Below are positions 9,357 to 17,240 of a stretch of 64,000 bases of DNA, piece by piece. This DNA comes from CAVSWT01 sp963731745 (GTDB lineage: Bacteria > Bacteroidota > Ignavibacteria > Ignavibacteriales > Ignavibacteriaceae). Position 1 is the stretch's first letter; each line of letters begins with the position of its first letter. The position numbers and the translations under genes were made by a program. The stretch covers positions 288,334 to 352,333 of the forward strand of contig CAVSWT010000016.1 in NCBI GenBank assembly GCA_963731745.1, written 5' to 3'. The notes beneath the pieces are model-generated. The model had not been told where the DNA came from. It searched no databases and saw only the letters and a program-made list of their open reading frames with translations.

Positions 9357-10720
9357 TGCACAATCATCCATTAGAAGCTGAAATATTTAATTTAGATGAA
9401 GCTCGAGTTGATTGGCATGATCAATCTCTTTGGTTTGTAAGAAATAAAAGAGATATTGCCGCACAAAAAGTTAAAGGCTGGGAAGCGCTTCGCTCATACG
9501 CATCTGAAATAAAATCGCATACACTTTCAAATCTCGATTCATATCTTATAGAATTTGAAAACCATGCTGTAAATAATGGAATAAAAGTCCATTGGGCAGA
9601 AGACGCCGAAGATCATAATAGGATTGTTTTAGAAATCCTCAATTCTCACAAAGCAAAAAAACTTGTTAAGAGTAAATCGATGCTTACTGAAGAATGCAGG
9701 CTCAATCATTTTCTTGAAGAACATAACATTGAAGTTGTTGATACTGATTTGGGGGAAAGAATTGTACAGCTTGCAAAAGAGCAGCCAAGCCATATCGTTA
9801 TGCCTGCCATTCATAAAAAGAGAGAAGATATTGATAAATTATTTCATAAAGAGTTAAGCACAGATTTATCCGGCGGCGATGCAGTTTATCTAACCAGAGA
9901 GGCAAGAAAACATTTACGTCAAAAATTTCTTACAGCCGACGCATCGTTAACCGGCGTGAATTTTGGGATCGCTGAAACCGGCGGTTTTGTTGTTTGTACT
10001 AACGAAGGCAATGCCGATATGGGCGTTCATTCAACTAAGCTGCATATAGCTAGTATGGGACTTGAAAAATTAATTCCGAAGCAAGAACATCTTGGAATAT
10101 TTTTAAGGCTTTTGGCAAGAAGCGCGACAGGGCAGCCCATTACAACCTATTCTTCCTATTTTAAATCACCCAAGCCAGGCTGTGAAATGCATTTGATAAT
10201 TGTTGATAATGGAAGATCAGTTCAATTAGGCAGAAGAGATTTTCGAAATTCACTAAAATGTATACGTTGCGGCGCTTGTATGAATACTTGTCCTGTATTT
10301 AGAAGAAGCGGCGGACACAGTTATGGATCAACAATTCCAGGACCTATTGGATCTATTTTGAGTCCGGGTTTTGATATAAATAAAAATAGCTCACTTCCTT
10401 TTGCTTCAACCTTGTGCGGATCATGCTCGGATGTCTGTCCGGTAAAAATTGATATTCATGATCAATTATATAAATGGCGGCAAGTTATTACCAAAGAAAC
10501 TGAAGTAAGTTTTATAAAAAGATTAATTATAAAGAAAGCAAATTTTATTTTTTCACGTCCATCACTTTATCGCTTCAGCGGGAAGGCAATGCTTTTCTTT
10601 TTAAAGATTACGCCGCCGTTTTTACTTAAAACAAAATTAAATAATTGGACAAGAAATCGTGATTTGCCTGAAGTTCCTAAAATTAATTTTACGGAATGGT
10701 ATAAAAAAAATAGAAGCTGA
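9356..10720 (+). CDS. lutB: L-lactate oxidation subunit LutB (ferredoxin-like, LUD domain)
   Basis: A 454-residue cytoplasmic iron-sulfur protein. An N-terminal LUD domain (about 60-290, with TGVNFGIAETGGFVV) is followed by two 4Fe-4S clusters: CIRCGACMNTCPVF at about 301-314 and CGSCSDVCPVKID near 354. Between them lies the typical GPIGSILSPG stretch. The C-terminal tail is basic and amphipathic, as in the family. It is the large subunit of the LutABC L-lactate dehydrogenase. The ATG overlaps the lutA stop by one base. The 86-base gap to lutC shows no hairpin. Confidence 0.94.
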   Translation: MHNHPLEAEIFNLDEARVDWHDQSLWFVRNKRDIAAQKVKGWEALRSYASEIKSHTLSNLDSYLIEFENHAVNNGIKVHWAEDAEDHNRIVLEILNSHKAKKLVKSKSMLTEECRLNHFLEEHNIEVVDTDLGERIVQLAKEQPSHIVMPAIHKKREDIDKLFHKELSTDLSGGDAVYLTREARKHLRQKFLTADASLTGVNFGIAETGGFVVCTNEGNADMGVHSTKLHIASMGLEKLIPKQEHLGIFLRLLARSATGQPITTYSSYFKSPKPGCEMHLIIVDNGRSVQLGRRDFRNSLKCIRCGACMNTCPVFRRSGGHSYGSTIPGPIGSILSPGFDINKNSSLPFASTLCGSCSDVCPVKIDIHDQLYKWRQVITKETEVSFIKRLIIKKANFIFSRPSLYRFSGKAMLFFLKITPPFLLKTKLNNWTRNRDLPEVPKINFTEWYKKNRS

Positions 10721-10806
10721 TTTTAAAAAAAATTGTTAGTCTTAATTCAAATATTTTATTTTGAATTACAATTTCAAATTATATTTAGATGAACTGATTA
10801 AAGCAA

Positions 10807-11388
10807 ATGGGTAGAAAAGAAATTTTAATTCGCATAAGAAATAACAAACCTAAGCTGTTACCGCTGCCGGAATTGGATTTAACCAAATTCAAAATGATTT
10901 CTGATTTGGTTAAAGATTTTATTATTAGCCTTGAATCAACCAGCGGAAAAGCAATTACTGTTGAAAATAAAATTGAAATTGTTTCGAATATCAAAAAGAT
11001 TTTTCCGAAAGCCGAGCAAATTATTTCTGAAGTTGAAGGAATTGATTTATCAACTTTGAATGTAGAAGAAATTTCGAATGCAAAAGAAATAGCCAATTTA
11101 GATGTCGCAATATTGGAAGGACAATTTGGAGTTTCAGAAAATGGGGCTGTTTGGGTGAGCGATAAAAATTTTGCTTTGCGATCAATTCCTTTTATTACCT
11201 CTCATCTTGTACTAGTGTTAGACAAAAATAAAATAGTTGAAAACATGCATGAAGCAATGCTTAAATTAAATAATTTTGATGAGGGTTTTGGAGTTTTTAT
11301 ATCCGGGCCGTCTAAAACAGCAGATATCGAACAATCATTGGTGATAGGTGCTCAGGCTGCGTTAAGTCTTACAGTATTTTTAATTTAA
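10807..11388 (+). CDS. lutC: L-lactate oxidation subunit LutC (LUD domain)
   Basis: A 193-residue LUD-domain protein. Signatures include the start MGRKEILIRIRNN, VAILEGQFGVSENGAVWVS (the glycine-rich LUD strand), LVLVLDKNKIV and the C-terminal FISGPSKTADIEQSLVIGAQ. It completes the LutABC set. It is shorter than the roughly 230-residue forms of Bacillus or E. coli because the N-terminal helix region is reduced; this seems natural rather than a truncation. The ribosome site is weak. It ends 16 bases from the convergent gene on the other strand, so transcripts from both sides meet here, and no clear rho-independent terminator is visible. Confidence 0.9.
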   Translation: MGRKEILIRIRNNKPKLLPLPELDLTKFKMISDLVKDFIISLESTSGKAITVENKIEIVSNIKKIFPKAEQIISEVEGIDLSTLNVEEISNAKEIANLDVAILEGQFGVSENGAVWVSDKNFALRSIPFITSHLVLVLDKNKIVENMHEAMLKLNNFDEGFGVFISGPSKTADIEQSLVIGAQAALSLTVFLI

Positions 11389-11404
11389 TTAATAATAAAA
11401 TAGG

Positions 11405-12554
11405 TTATTGAGATTTTCTTCTAATCTTTACCTGTATTGAACCAGGAATAACTTTATCAGCCACAAAAATTATATATCCCCCGCCGCCTGCACCGGACAG
11501 CTTCCATCCATAAGAAACATTTTTATATCGTTCGATAATTTCAAATATTTCATCATAAACCATATTCGGAAACATTTTTATTTGTGCTTCAAATGATTCT
11601 CTAAAATATTTTCCAAATTCTTTCACATCGGTTTTTAAGATTGCATTCCAGCATCCTTCGGCAGCGTCTTTAAGTCGCTGCAGCATTTGGAAGATTAATT
11701 GTTGTATTATCAAGTACATCATAGCCTGCATGTCGCGGGCCCAGAGTAATTAAAAAAAGATGCTCCTCCAGCCAGTTCAATATTTTTTCATCATGCACTG
11801 AAATAATTTTTGAAGGCCAATATTCGCCCGTATAATCTAATTTGTTTAACCCAGGCATTACAATTCCTATTGAGTCCTGAGAACCCGCGATAACTTTTGT
11901 ACCAGGAGGATTTTCAAAACTAAATAACATTTTTGCAAGCTGTTCTCTATTTCCTGATGGAATATCAGTCTGCCAAAGCTCTATGGCTTTTCTTCTAGTA
12001 CTTGACGCCATTCCGCTTCGTTCATTAAACTCAACCGTTGGTTCAATTGAAACTGTTAAAACCGGGCCGCCTGAATATTTTCCTACAAACGGCTGATCCA
12101 GCCATCCACCGGCTAAATCTATTCGGTAAGGAATTGTACATTCTTCTCTTAGTGAAGTAGTAGAACGGGTCGGTAGTTTTCCGTGTGGAATTCGCTTTAA
12201 AACTTTGTACTCTATTCCAAGTTTTCTGCAGAGTTCTTCTTTTGCCGGTGTGTTGCCATCTTCATTTACGATGAAAATATCTGGCTTAACAATATCAACT
12301 TCAGATAAAAAATCTATTATTCCTCCTCCTGTATTTATAAGGCATTGCTTAACACAACCTAATGCGTCAAGCATATATTTTCTTTCATCCTGGTTGTTAA
12401 CCGGGAAACGCCCTTTCAAACTAAATACTGTTTCGTCAGAACCTAATCCGACATAAACATTTCCATATTCTGAAGCTTCTTTAAGAAAGGCAACATGCCC
12501 GCTGTGAAGCATATCGAAACAACCGGTTACAAAAACTTTTTTCTCGTTTTCCAT
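11405..12554 (-). pseudogene. Cytidylyltransferase / GHMP sugar-kinase fusion, frameshifted
   Basis: Two overlapping minus-strand frames make one protein of about 382 residues if one base is removed near 11670-11685. The N-terminal part (1-135) is a cytidylyltransferase-like nucleotidyltransferase with VTGCFDMLHSGH (HxGH at 17-20) and RSTTSLR near 130. From residue 140 a GHMP kinase follows: PYRIDLAGGWLDQP (motif 1), ERSGMASSTR (motif 2), GPRHAGYDVLDNTTI, and after the shift KDAAEGCWNAI and the glycine-rich KLSGAGGGGY (motif 3). The first frame stops just after NLPNAAAT; the homologous continuation is in the next frame. The domain pairing predicts phosphorylation of a sugar and transfer of a nucleotide to it. 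The kinase part resembles fucokinase/heptokinase relatives, which fits the adjacent fucose operon, but the substrate is unknown. The shift may be a real lesion or a sequence error. Confidence 0.78.
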
Positions 12555-12849
12555 AATATTTATAAACCCCTAACAGAAATATTTTAATAATTGAAAATAT
12601 ACTAAAAGTTTTTTTTCAAAAAGAACTTTTTATGTTTTTAATAATTCATCGGAGTTCATAATTAAATTTAGTTATACCCTACTTTCTTGAAACCAGACTT
12701 TCCATCATTAATGTATTTTATCTTTTATATCTTCATCTTTGACTTTTTAATCACTTTGATATCTGATTATTATTTTTTATGTTATTTTAGTTTCTCAGAA
12801 AATCTCACCAACGACCACAAAGATTAGTAAAAATATTTAGAGGTGTAAA
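12555..12849. other. Divergent intergenic region with an A/T hairpin
   Basis: This 295-base gap separates two divergent genes and must hold both promoters. I see no coding remnant. An imperfect inverted repeat at 12604-12630 pairs AAAAGTT with AACTTTT and extends through T and A runs with one G-T wobble, followed by TTATGTTTTT. It looks like a rho-independent hairpin but is A+T-only and in a place where no transcript should end, so its role is open. Confidence 0.35.
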
Positions 12850-13830
12850 ATGGCATTAAGTGTAAGTAGCAATCTTGCTTTGCCCGAGGATCAATGGTTT
12901 CAAAATGGAGAGCCTAAAACCGGTATTTGTCTTCACCATACGGTTGGAGGAACCGCATCTTCCAGCGTTGACTGGTGGAAACGCGACCAGCAAATGGTTG
13001 GAACAGCATATATTATTGATCGGGACGGAACTATATTTCAAGCATTTAACCCTAATGCCTGGGCATATCAATTCGGACTTAAATGGCCGCAGCAGGATAA
13101 GCTCGCTTTTGAAAAAAGATTTATAGGAATTGAAGTTGCAAGTGAAGGCGGATTAATTGAATCGAATGGAAATTTATACTGCTTTGGTACTGTAAATTCA
13201 CGGACACTAAAAAACAGAAACGAAACTTTTGATTACGGCAAACCCTACCGCGGCTACAGATATTTTGATCAATATGAGCCTGCGCAGATTGATTCCGTGA
13301 TTAATTTAGTAAATGAACTCTTGCAAAAATATAATATTGAAAGAAAGATTCCCCGCAACTACATGGATTATTATGGAATGAAGCTTAAAGATTTTAAAGG
13401 TGTAATCGGACATGTAAATGTAAGAGATGACAAAACAGATCCGCTGCCTGATGATCATTACTGGAAGAGGGTGATAAACGAATGTAATCTTCAATTAGTA
13501 GATGTTGGCGGCACTGCACCTCAAGCTCCAATAAGCAGTGAAACAGCATCAACTCAACTTACATCAGAACAAATACAAAAATTGTTTGAGGAAAATGTAG
13601 CTCAATTCAGCAAGATGGATCGCCCCGCCGGAAATATGGTAAAAGGATTATTATGGGAATTACAGGATGAAAATAGAAATACTTATATACGTTTGCATGA
13701 TGCGGCGGCTGATGGCTTTGTGGTTTCGTACGAATTAGTTCAAGGAGATGCTGCATTAATTCCGTTGGCTGCAAAATCTTTAGGATTCAAAAGCTGGAAT
13801 TCAAATCGACTGGAGGTTTTCAATGCTTAA
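12850..13830 (+). CDS. N-acetylmuramoyl-L-alanine amidase (Amidase_2/PGRP fold)
   Basis: A 326-residue protein with an N-terminal amidase_2 domain (about 15-210). Zinc-ligand candidates are H30 in CLHHTVGG and the histidine in VIGHVNVRDD near residue 194, followed by KTDPLPDDHYW. GTAYIIDRDGTIFQAF is the usual core strand, and FIGIEVASEGG follows. The enzyme should cut the bond between muramic acid and the stem peptide. There is no signal peptide, unlike housekeeping amidases, which makes it endolysin-like. The C-terminal 110 residues, including a helical LTSEQIQKLFEENVAQF, match nothing I know. The start is set by AGAGGTGTAAAATG. It overlaps the next gene by 8 bases. Confidence 0.88.
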   Translation: MALSVSSNLALPEDQWFQNGEPKTGICLHHTVGGTASSSVDWWKRDQQMVGTAYIIDRDGTIFQAFNPNAWAYQFGLKWPQQDKLAFEKRFIGIEVASEGGLIESNGNLYCFGTVNSRTLKNRNETFDYGKPYRGYRYFDQYEPAQIDSVINLVNELLQKYNIERKIPRNYMDYYGMKLKDFKGVIGHVNVRDDKTDPLPDDHYWKRVINECNLQLVDVGGTAPQAPISSETASTQLTSEQIQKLFEENVAQFSKMDRPAGNMVKGLLWELQDENRNTYIRLHDAAADGFVVSYELVQGDAALIPLAAKSLGFKSWNSNRLEVFNA

Positions 13831-14554
13831 AAAAGTTGTGATCGTTTTGGTAATACTCATAATTGCAAGCTGGGTTGTGGGATTCATCTTTTGGGGCAAT
13901 TCAAAAGACAAAATAAAAAAGGCTGAAAATGAATTAAAAGAGTATCAGCAAAAATATGCTTTGGTTATTCAAAAAGGCGACAGTATTGAAGCTGTGGTTC
14001 AAACTCTCCAATCCAGAGGGAATGTTTACCAGAACAATATTGACAGTCTTGAGAACTTAGTAAGCGAACTAAAAAAAGAAAATCAAAACCAGCAGCAGGA
14101 AGTTGCGCATCTCTTTCAGCCTGATGATTTAGTGAATAAAATGAAAGATGTTTTCCCACAATGGAAAGAAGCACCTATGGGCATAGCCAGAGTACGCCAT
14201 CCTGAAACCGGTTTTATGATTACAACTTTTCAATTACCGGTTCAGCTGGTTTCAAACGTTATTCAAGACCATCTTGAAGTTGCTAATTTCAAAAGGCAAA
14301 TGGATGTTTTAGGTGAAGAGAATCTTACTTACAAATCATTTGTAGCACTCAAAGACTCAATTATAACTTTGAAAGAGCAGAAGGCGGAGGAATATAAAAA
14401 AGGATTGGAATATGGGTTGGAAAAATATCAAGCTGTAATGAAGGACTATATTGAAACATTAAAAAATCCTCCTAAAATTGAATGGCCTTCTGTTACCGCT
14501 CTGATTGCGGCTGGAGCAATTGGAGTTGTTACAGGTGCGTTGATAAAAAAATAA
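13823..14554 (+). CDS. Membrane-anchored coiled-coil protein of unknown function
   Basis: A 243-residue protein I do not recognise. One N-terminal transmembrane helix (about 4-26, VVIVLVILIIASWVVGFIFW) is followed by a long predicted coiled coil (30-100) rich in K, E and Q. A mixed middle region contains GIARVRHPETGFMITTFQ, and a short hydrophobic glycine/alanine-rich segment lies near the end (VTALIAAGAIGVVTGAL) before a lysine tail. The start has a strong CTGGAGG site inside the upstream amidase gene, and the two overlap by 8 bases, so they are probably made together. The pairing of a signal-less amidase with a membrane coiled-coil protein recalls lysis cassettes, but nothing else here looks phage-derived. 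Confidence 0.7.
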   Translation: MLKKVVIVLVILIIASWVVGFIFWGNSKDKIKKAENELKEYQQKYALVIQKGDSIEAVVQTLQSRGNVYQNNIDSLENLVSELKKENQNQQQEVAHLFQPDDLVNKMKDVFPQWKEAPMGIARVRHPETGFMITTFQLPVQLVSNVIQDHLEVANFKRQMDVLGEENLTYKSFVALKDSIITLKEQKAEEYKKGLEYGLEKYQAVMKDYIETLKNPPKIEWPSVTALIAAGAIGVVTGALIKK

Positions 14555-14704
14555 TATTTTGTTTATGAAAATATGATTGCAACTTTTAATGGCTGAAAGA
14601 TGTTGCCTTTTTCAAATTTTTGCTTGTGCATTATTACCTATTAATTTAATTTGGATTCAATAATTTGATATATGTTCTTTATGAATTAAGTTTTTTTAGG
14701 TAGT

Positions 14705-15888
14705 ATGTCCAAAATTCAGAAAGAAGAAATTCAAAACCATATTGTTATTCCTGATACAAATATTTTATGGTTTGATGATAAAACAAAAATAATTAATCCA
14801 GAATTTGAAAATTTTTGGGACAATCATTCTAGTTCCTCACCTTTAAAACTACTTATACCTTCAGTTGTTAAGGGCGAAATCTTGTTTCTAATCAATAAGT
14901 CAGCTAACAAATCATTTGAAAAAATAAAAGAAAGCATGACAAAGCTATCTCAAATTACCTCTTTCAATTATAGAAATAACATTAAAGAAAATTCTCTGAA
15001 ACTTAATATTGAAAAAAATTTCAAGATTGGTTAAAAAAAAGAAATGGATCAATATTAGATATACCAATTGCTAAAATTGACTGGTTAAAGCTTTGTGAGA
15101 ATGCAATTTGGAGAATAAAACCATTTGTTGAGGACACTGATAAAGAACAAGAAAAAGGATTTAGAGACGCAGTAATTTTTGAGACGATAAAAGATTATTA
15201 TAACATTAAGGATAAAAATGATGTCCTTGTATTTCTTTGTAATGATGGAATTTTAAAAGAATGCACTGAAAATAAATTTGGGACAAAATCTGATTTTTTA
15301 ATTTATGATTCATTAAGTGCTTTTTCATCTTATCTAAAACTCAGGCATGAAAAGTTAACAAAAGAATTTGTAAAAGCAATTTCACATAAAGCAAAAGTCA
15401 AATTTTTTAACCTCAATGATAAAGAGAGTCTTTTCTTTAAAGAAAATGTTCAGGATTTGATTCAAAATAAATTTAAGACAGATTTAAACAATCCTGAAGA
15501 GGAAAAAGATTTTAAGTCTATAGTTACAAAATTGTTAAGCAAACCAACTGAAGAATGGCAACCGATCGCTACCGGGAAATGGTGGATTACTCCGCCTACA
15601 TTTGATAAAATTGAAAATGAAAACAATTATCATTGGATTTCAGAGATTGTATTTATTCGTAATTATAAAAAAGAATCATCAGGTTTATTAGTAGAAAGTA
15701 AATCTTTATTAGACTTATTACCCATGAGAAGAAGCTCAATAATAAGATTTAATGTTTTTTGGAAAAGTATTGTTAAAAAAGACGGACGATTTTATAATTG
15801 TATAATAATTGATATAATGCTTATTCAGAAAGAATTTAAATACCCTACAACAGAAGAAATTGAAAGATTTAAAATTAATTTTGAGTGA
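14705..15888 (+). pseudogene. PIN-domain protein (DUF4935-like), frameshifted in an A run
   Basis: The frame from ATG 14705 stops at 15034, but the neighbouring frame is open from about 15013 to 15888. Adding one A to the A7 run at 15011-15017 joins them: IEKN becomes IEKKFQDWLKKRNG and the reading continues to give about 394 residues. The N-terminal half is a PIN nuclease fold: VIPDTNILWFD (acidic residue), LLIPSVVKGEI (conserved Glu), GFRDAVIFETIKDYY and VLVFLCNDGIL (further acidic residues). The layout resembles the DUF4935 group of PIN proteins. The C-terminal half (about 250-394) has no fold I recognise. Such proteins are RNases, often of toxin or RNA-processing type, but no antitoxin gene is adjacent. 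The lesion may be a mutation, a phase-variable tract or a sequencing error. Confidence 0.72.
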
Positions 15889-15941
15889 ACATTAAAAATT
15901 TCCATTTTCTAAAAAGACTTTATATCATATTTAAATAAAAA

Positions 15942-16786
15942 ATGCAACTCTCCCTAATCCAAATCCCCTACGACTCAGGTCAATTTAACAAACGCATGGG
16001 CTGCGGCCCAATTCATTTAATTGAAGAGGGCCTTATGGATTGGCTTAAATCGAAAGGACACGAAGTTCAGGTTAATGAAGTTCGTCTACCGGAAGAATTT
16101 TTTCGGAAACCGGCGCAGTAAAAAATATTCAAGATCAGGTAAAACAAATTATAGAAGCAAATATAAAAGAAGGCTTCTTCCCTATCTTACTTGCAGGCAA
16201 CTGCAACTATGCTGCTTTCGGGACAATGTCTGCGATGCAAAACAAAACTGGCGTTCTTTGGTTTGATGCACATGGCGATTTTAATTCACCAGAAACTTCA
16301 TCTTCCGGCTTTTTCGATGGAATGGCGCTTAATGTTTTAACCGGCAATAGCTGGAATGCTTTAAGTGAATCAATGAACGGATTTAAAATTGTAGATGAAG
16401 AAAATGTAATTTTAATAGGTGCGCGCGACTTAGATAAAGAAGAAGAAATTCTTTTAAACAAATCAAAAATCAAAAGAATAAATACGGAAGACATCCGCAA
16501 TAAGTCAACTGAAATTATAGCAGAAAAATTTTTCCACCCGCTTTCAGAAAAAGTTCAACAAATTTATCTTCACATCGATCTGGATGTGATTGATAAAGAT
16601 GAATTCAAAGCAAATCAATTCGCAGCATCCGGTGGGTTAAAAATAAATGAGCTTACGAAAATTATAAAAGCAGCAAAACTAAATTTTAAAATCGCTGCTT
16701 TCGCTTTAGCTGCTTATGAACCAGGATATGATAAGTCCCAAATTGCGAATGAAGTTGTGCATGAAATTATTGAAACTGTTATTTAA
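15942..16786 (+). pseudogene. Ureohydrolase (arginase/agmatinase family), copy 1, frameshifted
   Basis: The frame from ATG 15942 begins MQLSLIQIPYDSGQ and contains GCGPIHLIEEGLMDWL, a normal arginase-family start, but ends at about 16130. Adding one T to the T6 run at 16100-16105 restores reading into ETGAVKNI and on to 16786, giving about 281 residues. Manganese-site motifs are present downstream: GNCNYAAFG, WFDAHGDFNSPE, the DGM segment and HIDLDVID. The family hydrolyses guanidino compounds such as arginine, agmatine or formiminoglutamate; the substrate is not clear. A second damaged copy lies at 19339-20138, and part of the two copies is almost identical. No arginine or histidine catabolic genes are near. 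Confidence 0.8.
16379..16699 (+). repeat. Near-identical direct repeat, left copy (gene-conversion tract)
   Basis: By eye these 321 bases differ from 19728-20048 at only two positions (A/G in TATAGCRGAAAA and in CAACARATTT), both silent. Identity falls off sharply on both sides, although the flanking ureohydrolase sequence is still homologous. The pattern points to recent gene conversion or recombination between the two copies. Confidence 0.8.
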
Positions 16787-17240
16787 AGCGCTTACCCTTC
16801 ATCATATAGAGAGAGAATTAAAACTTTTTGAACTATATCATTATATTCATTGATAGGGGAAAATATATCACTCTTATAGTAAACCAAACCAGGAAATAAA
16901 ATGCCAATGTAATTAATCCACAAAAATCTTCATCGTCCATCCTGTCTTTTTAAACTCAGAAAAAAAATGAATTTGATATTAATCACAATAATTCTCAATA
17001 AATCGCTTTAGTATCATAAGTACAAGACTTTGTAGCATGGTTGTTATGCTATAACTTTCCGTTTTCGTTTATTGCAATTGAAATTTATAAATCATCTTTA
17101 AATAAATCCTGCTGTTGTATAGAACCAAACATAATTTGGCTTTAACAAATTCGGTAATTAAAAGAGTTTACTCAAATCTCTATAATTATATAAAAGATGA
17201 TAAAACTGTTTTTTAAAAAATTATTATAAGGAGAAAAATT
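16787..17240. other. Intergenic region with a possible decayed minus-strand coding remnant
   Basis: No intact gene is seen in these 454 bases. On the minus strand, from about 17094 down to a stop at 16913, protein-like stretches can be read across several stops and one frame change at a T8 run: ISIAINENGKL, then ATKSCTYDTKAIY, then FSEFKKTGWTMKIFVD. Two of the internal stops are TGA where CGA would continue. It may be a decayed gene end, but this is weak evidence. The right end holds the strong ribosome site AAGGAG of the next gene. Confidence 0.25.

Noticed and set aside
11405..12554. FKP-type fucokinase/GDP-fucose pyrophosphorylase
   Set aside because: Domain order and the HxGH cytidylyltransferase motif do not fit FKP, whose pyrophosphorylase domain is of another fold.
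12604..12630. A/T hairpin as a rho-independent terminator
   Set aside because: It lies between divergent promoters where no transcript should end, and the stem has hardly any G or C. It is kept only as a note on the intergenic region.
12850..14554. Prophage
   Set aside because: Only an endolysin-like amidase and a membrane coiled-coil protein are present; there are no capsid, tail, terminase or integrase genes.
14705..15888. Classical toxin-antitoxin pair
   Set aside because: The PIN protein is far larger than VapC toxins and no small antitoxin frame precedes it.
16021..16266. Basic 81-residue frame overlapping ureohydrolase copy 1
   Set aside because: It is the shifted reading of the damaged ureohydrolase; the same peptide type (GKTNYRSKYKRRLLPY) appears in copy 2 only because the DNA is duplicated.
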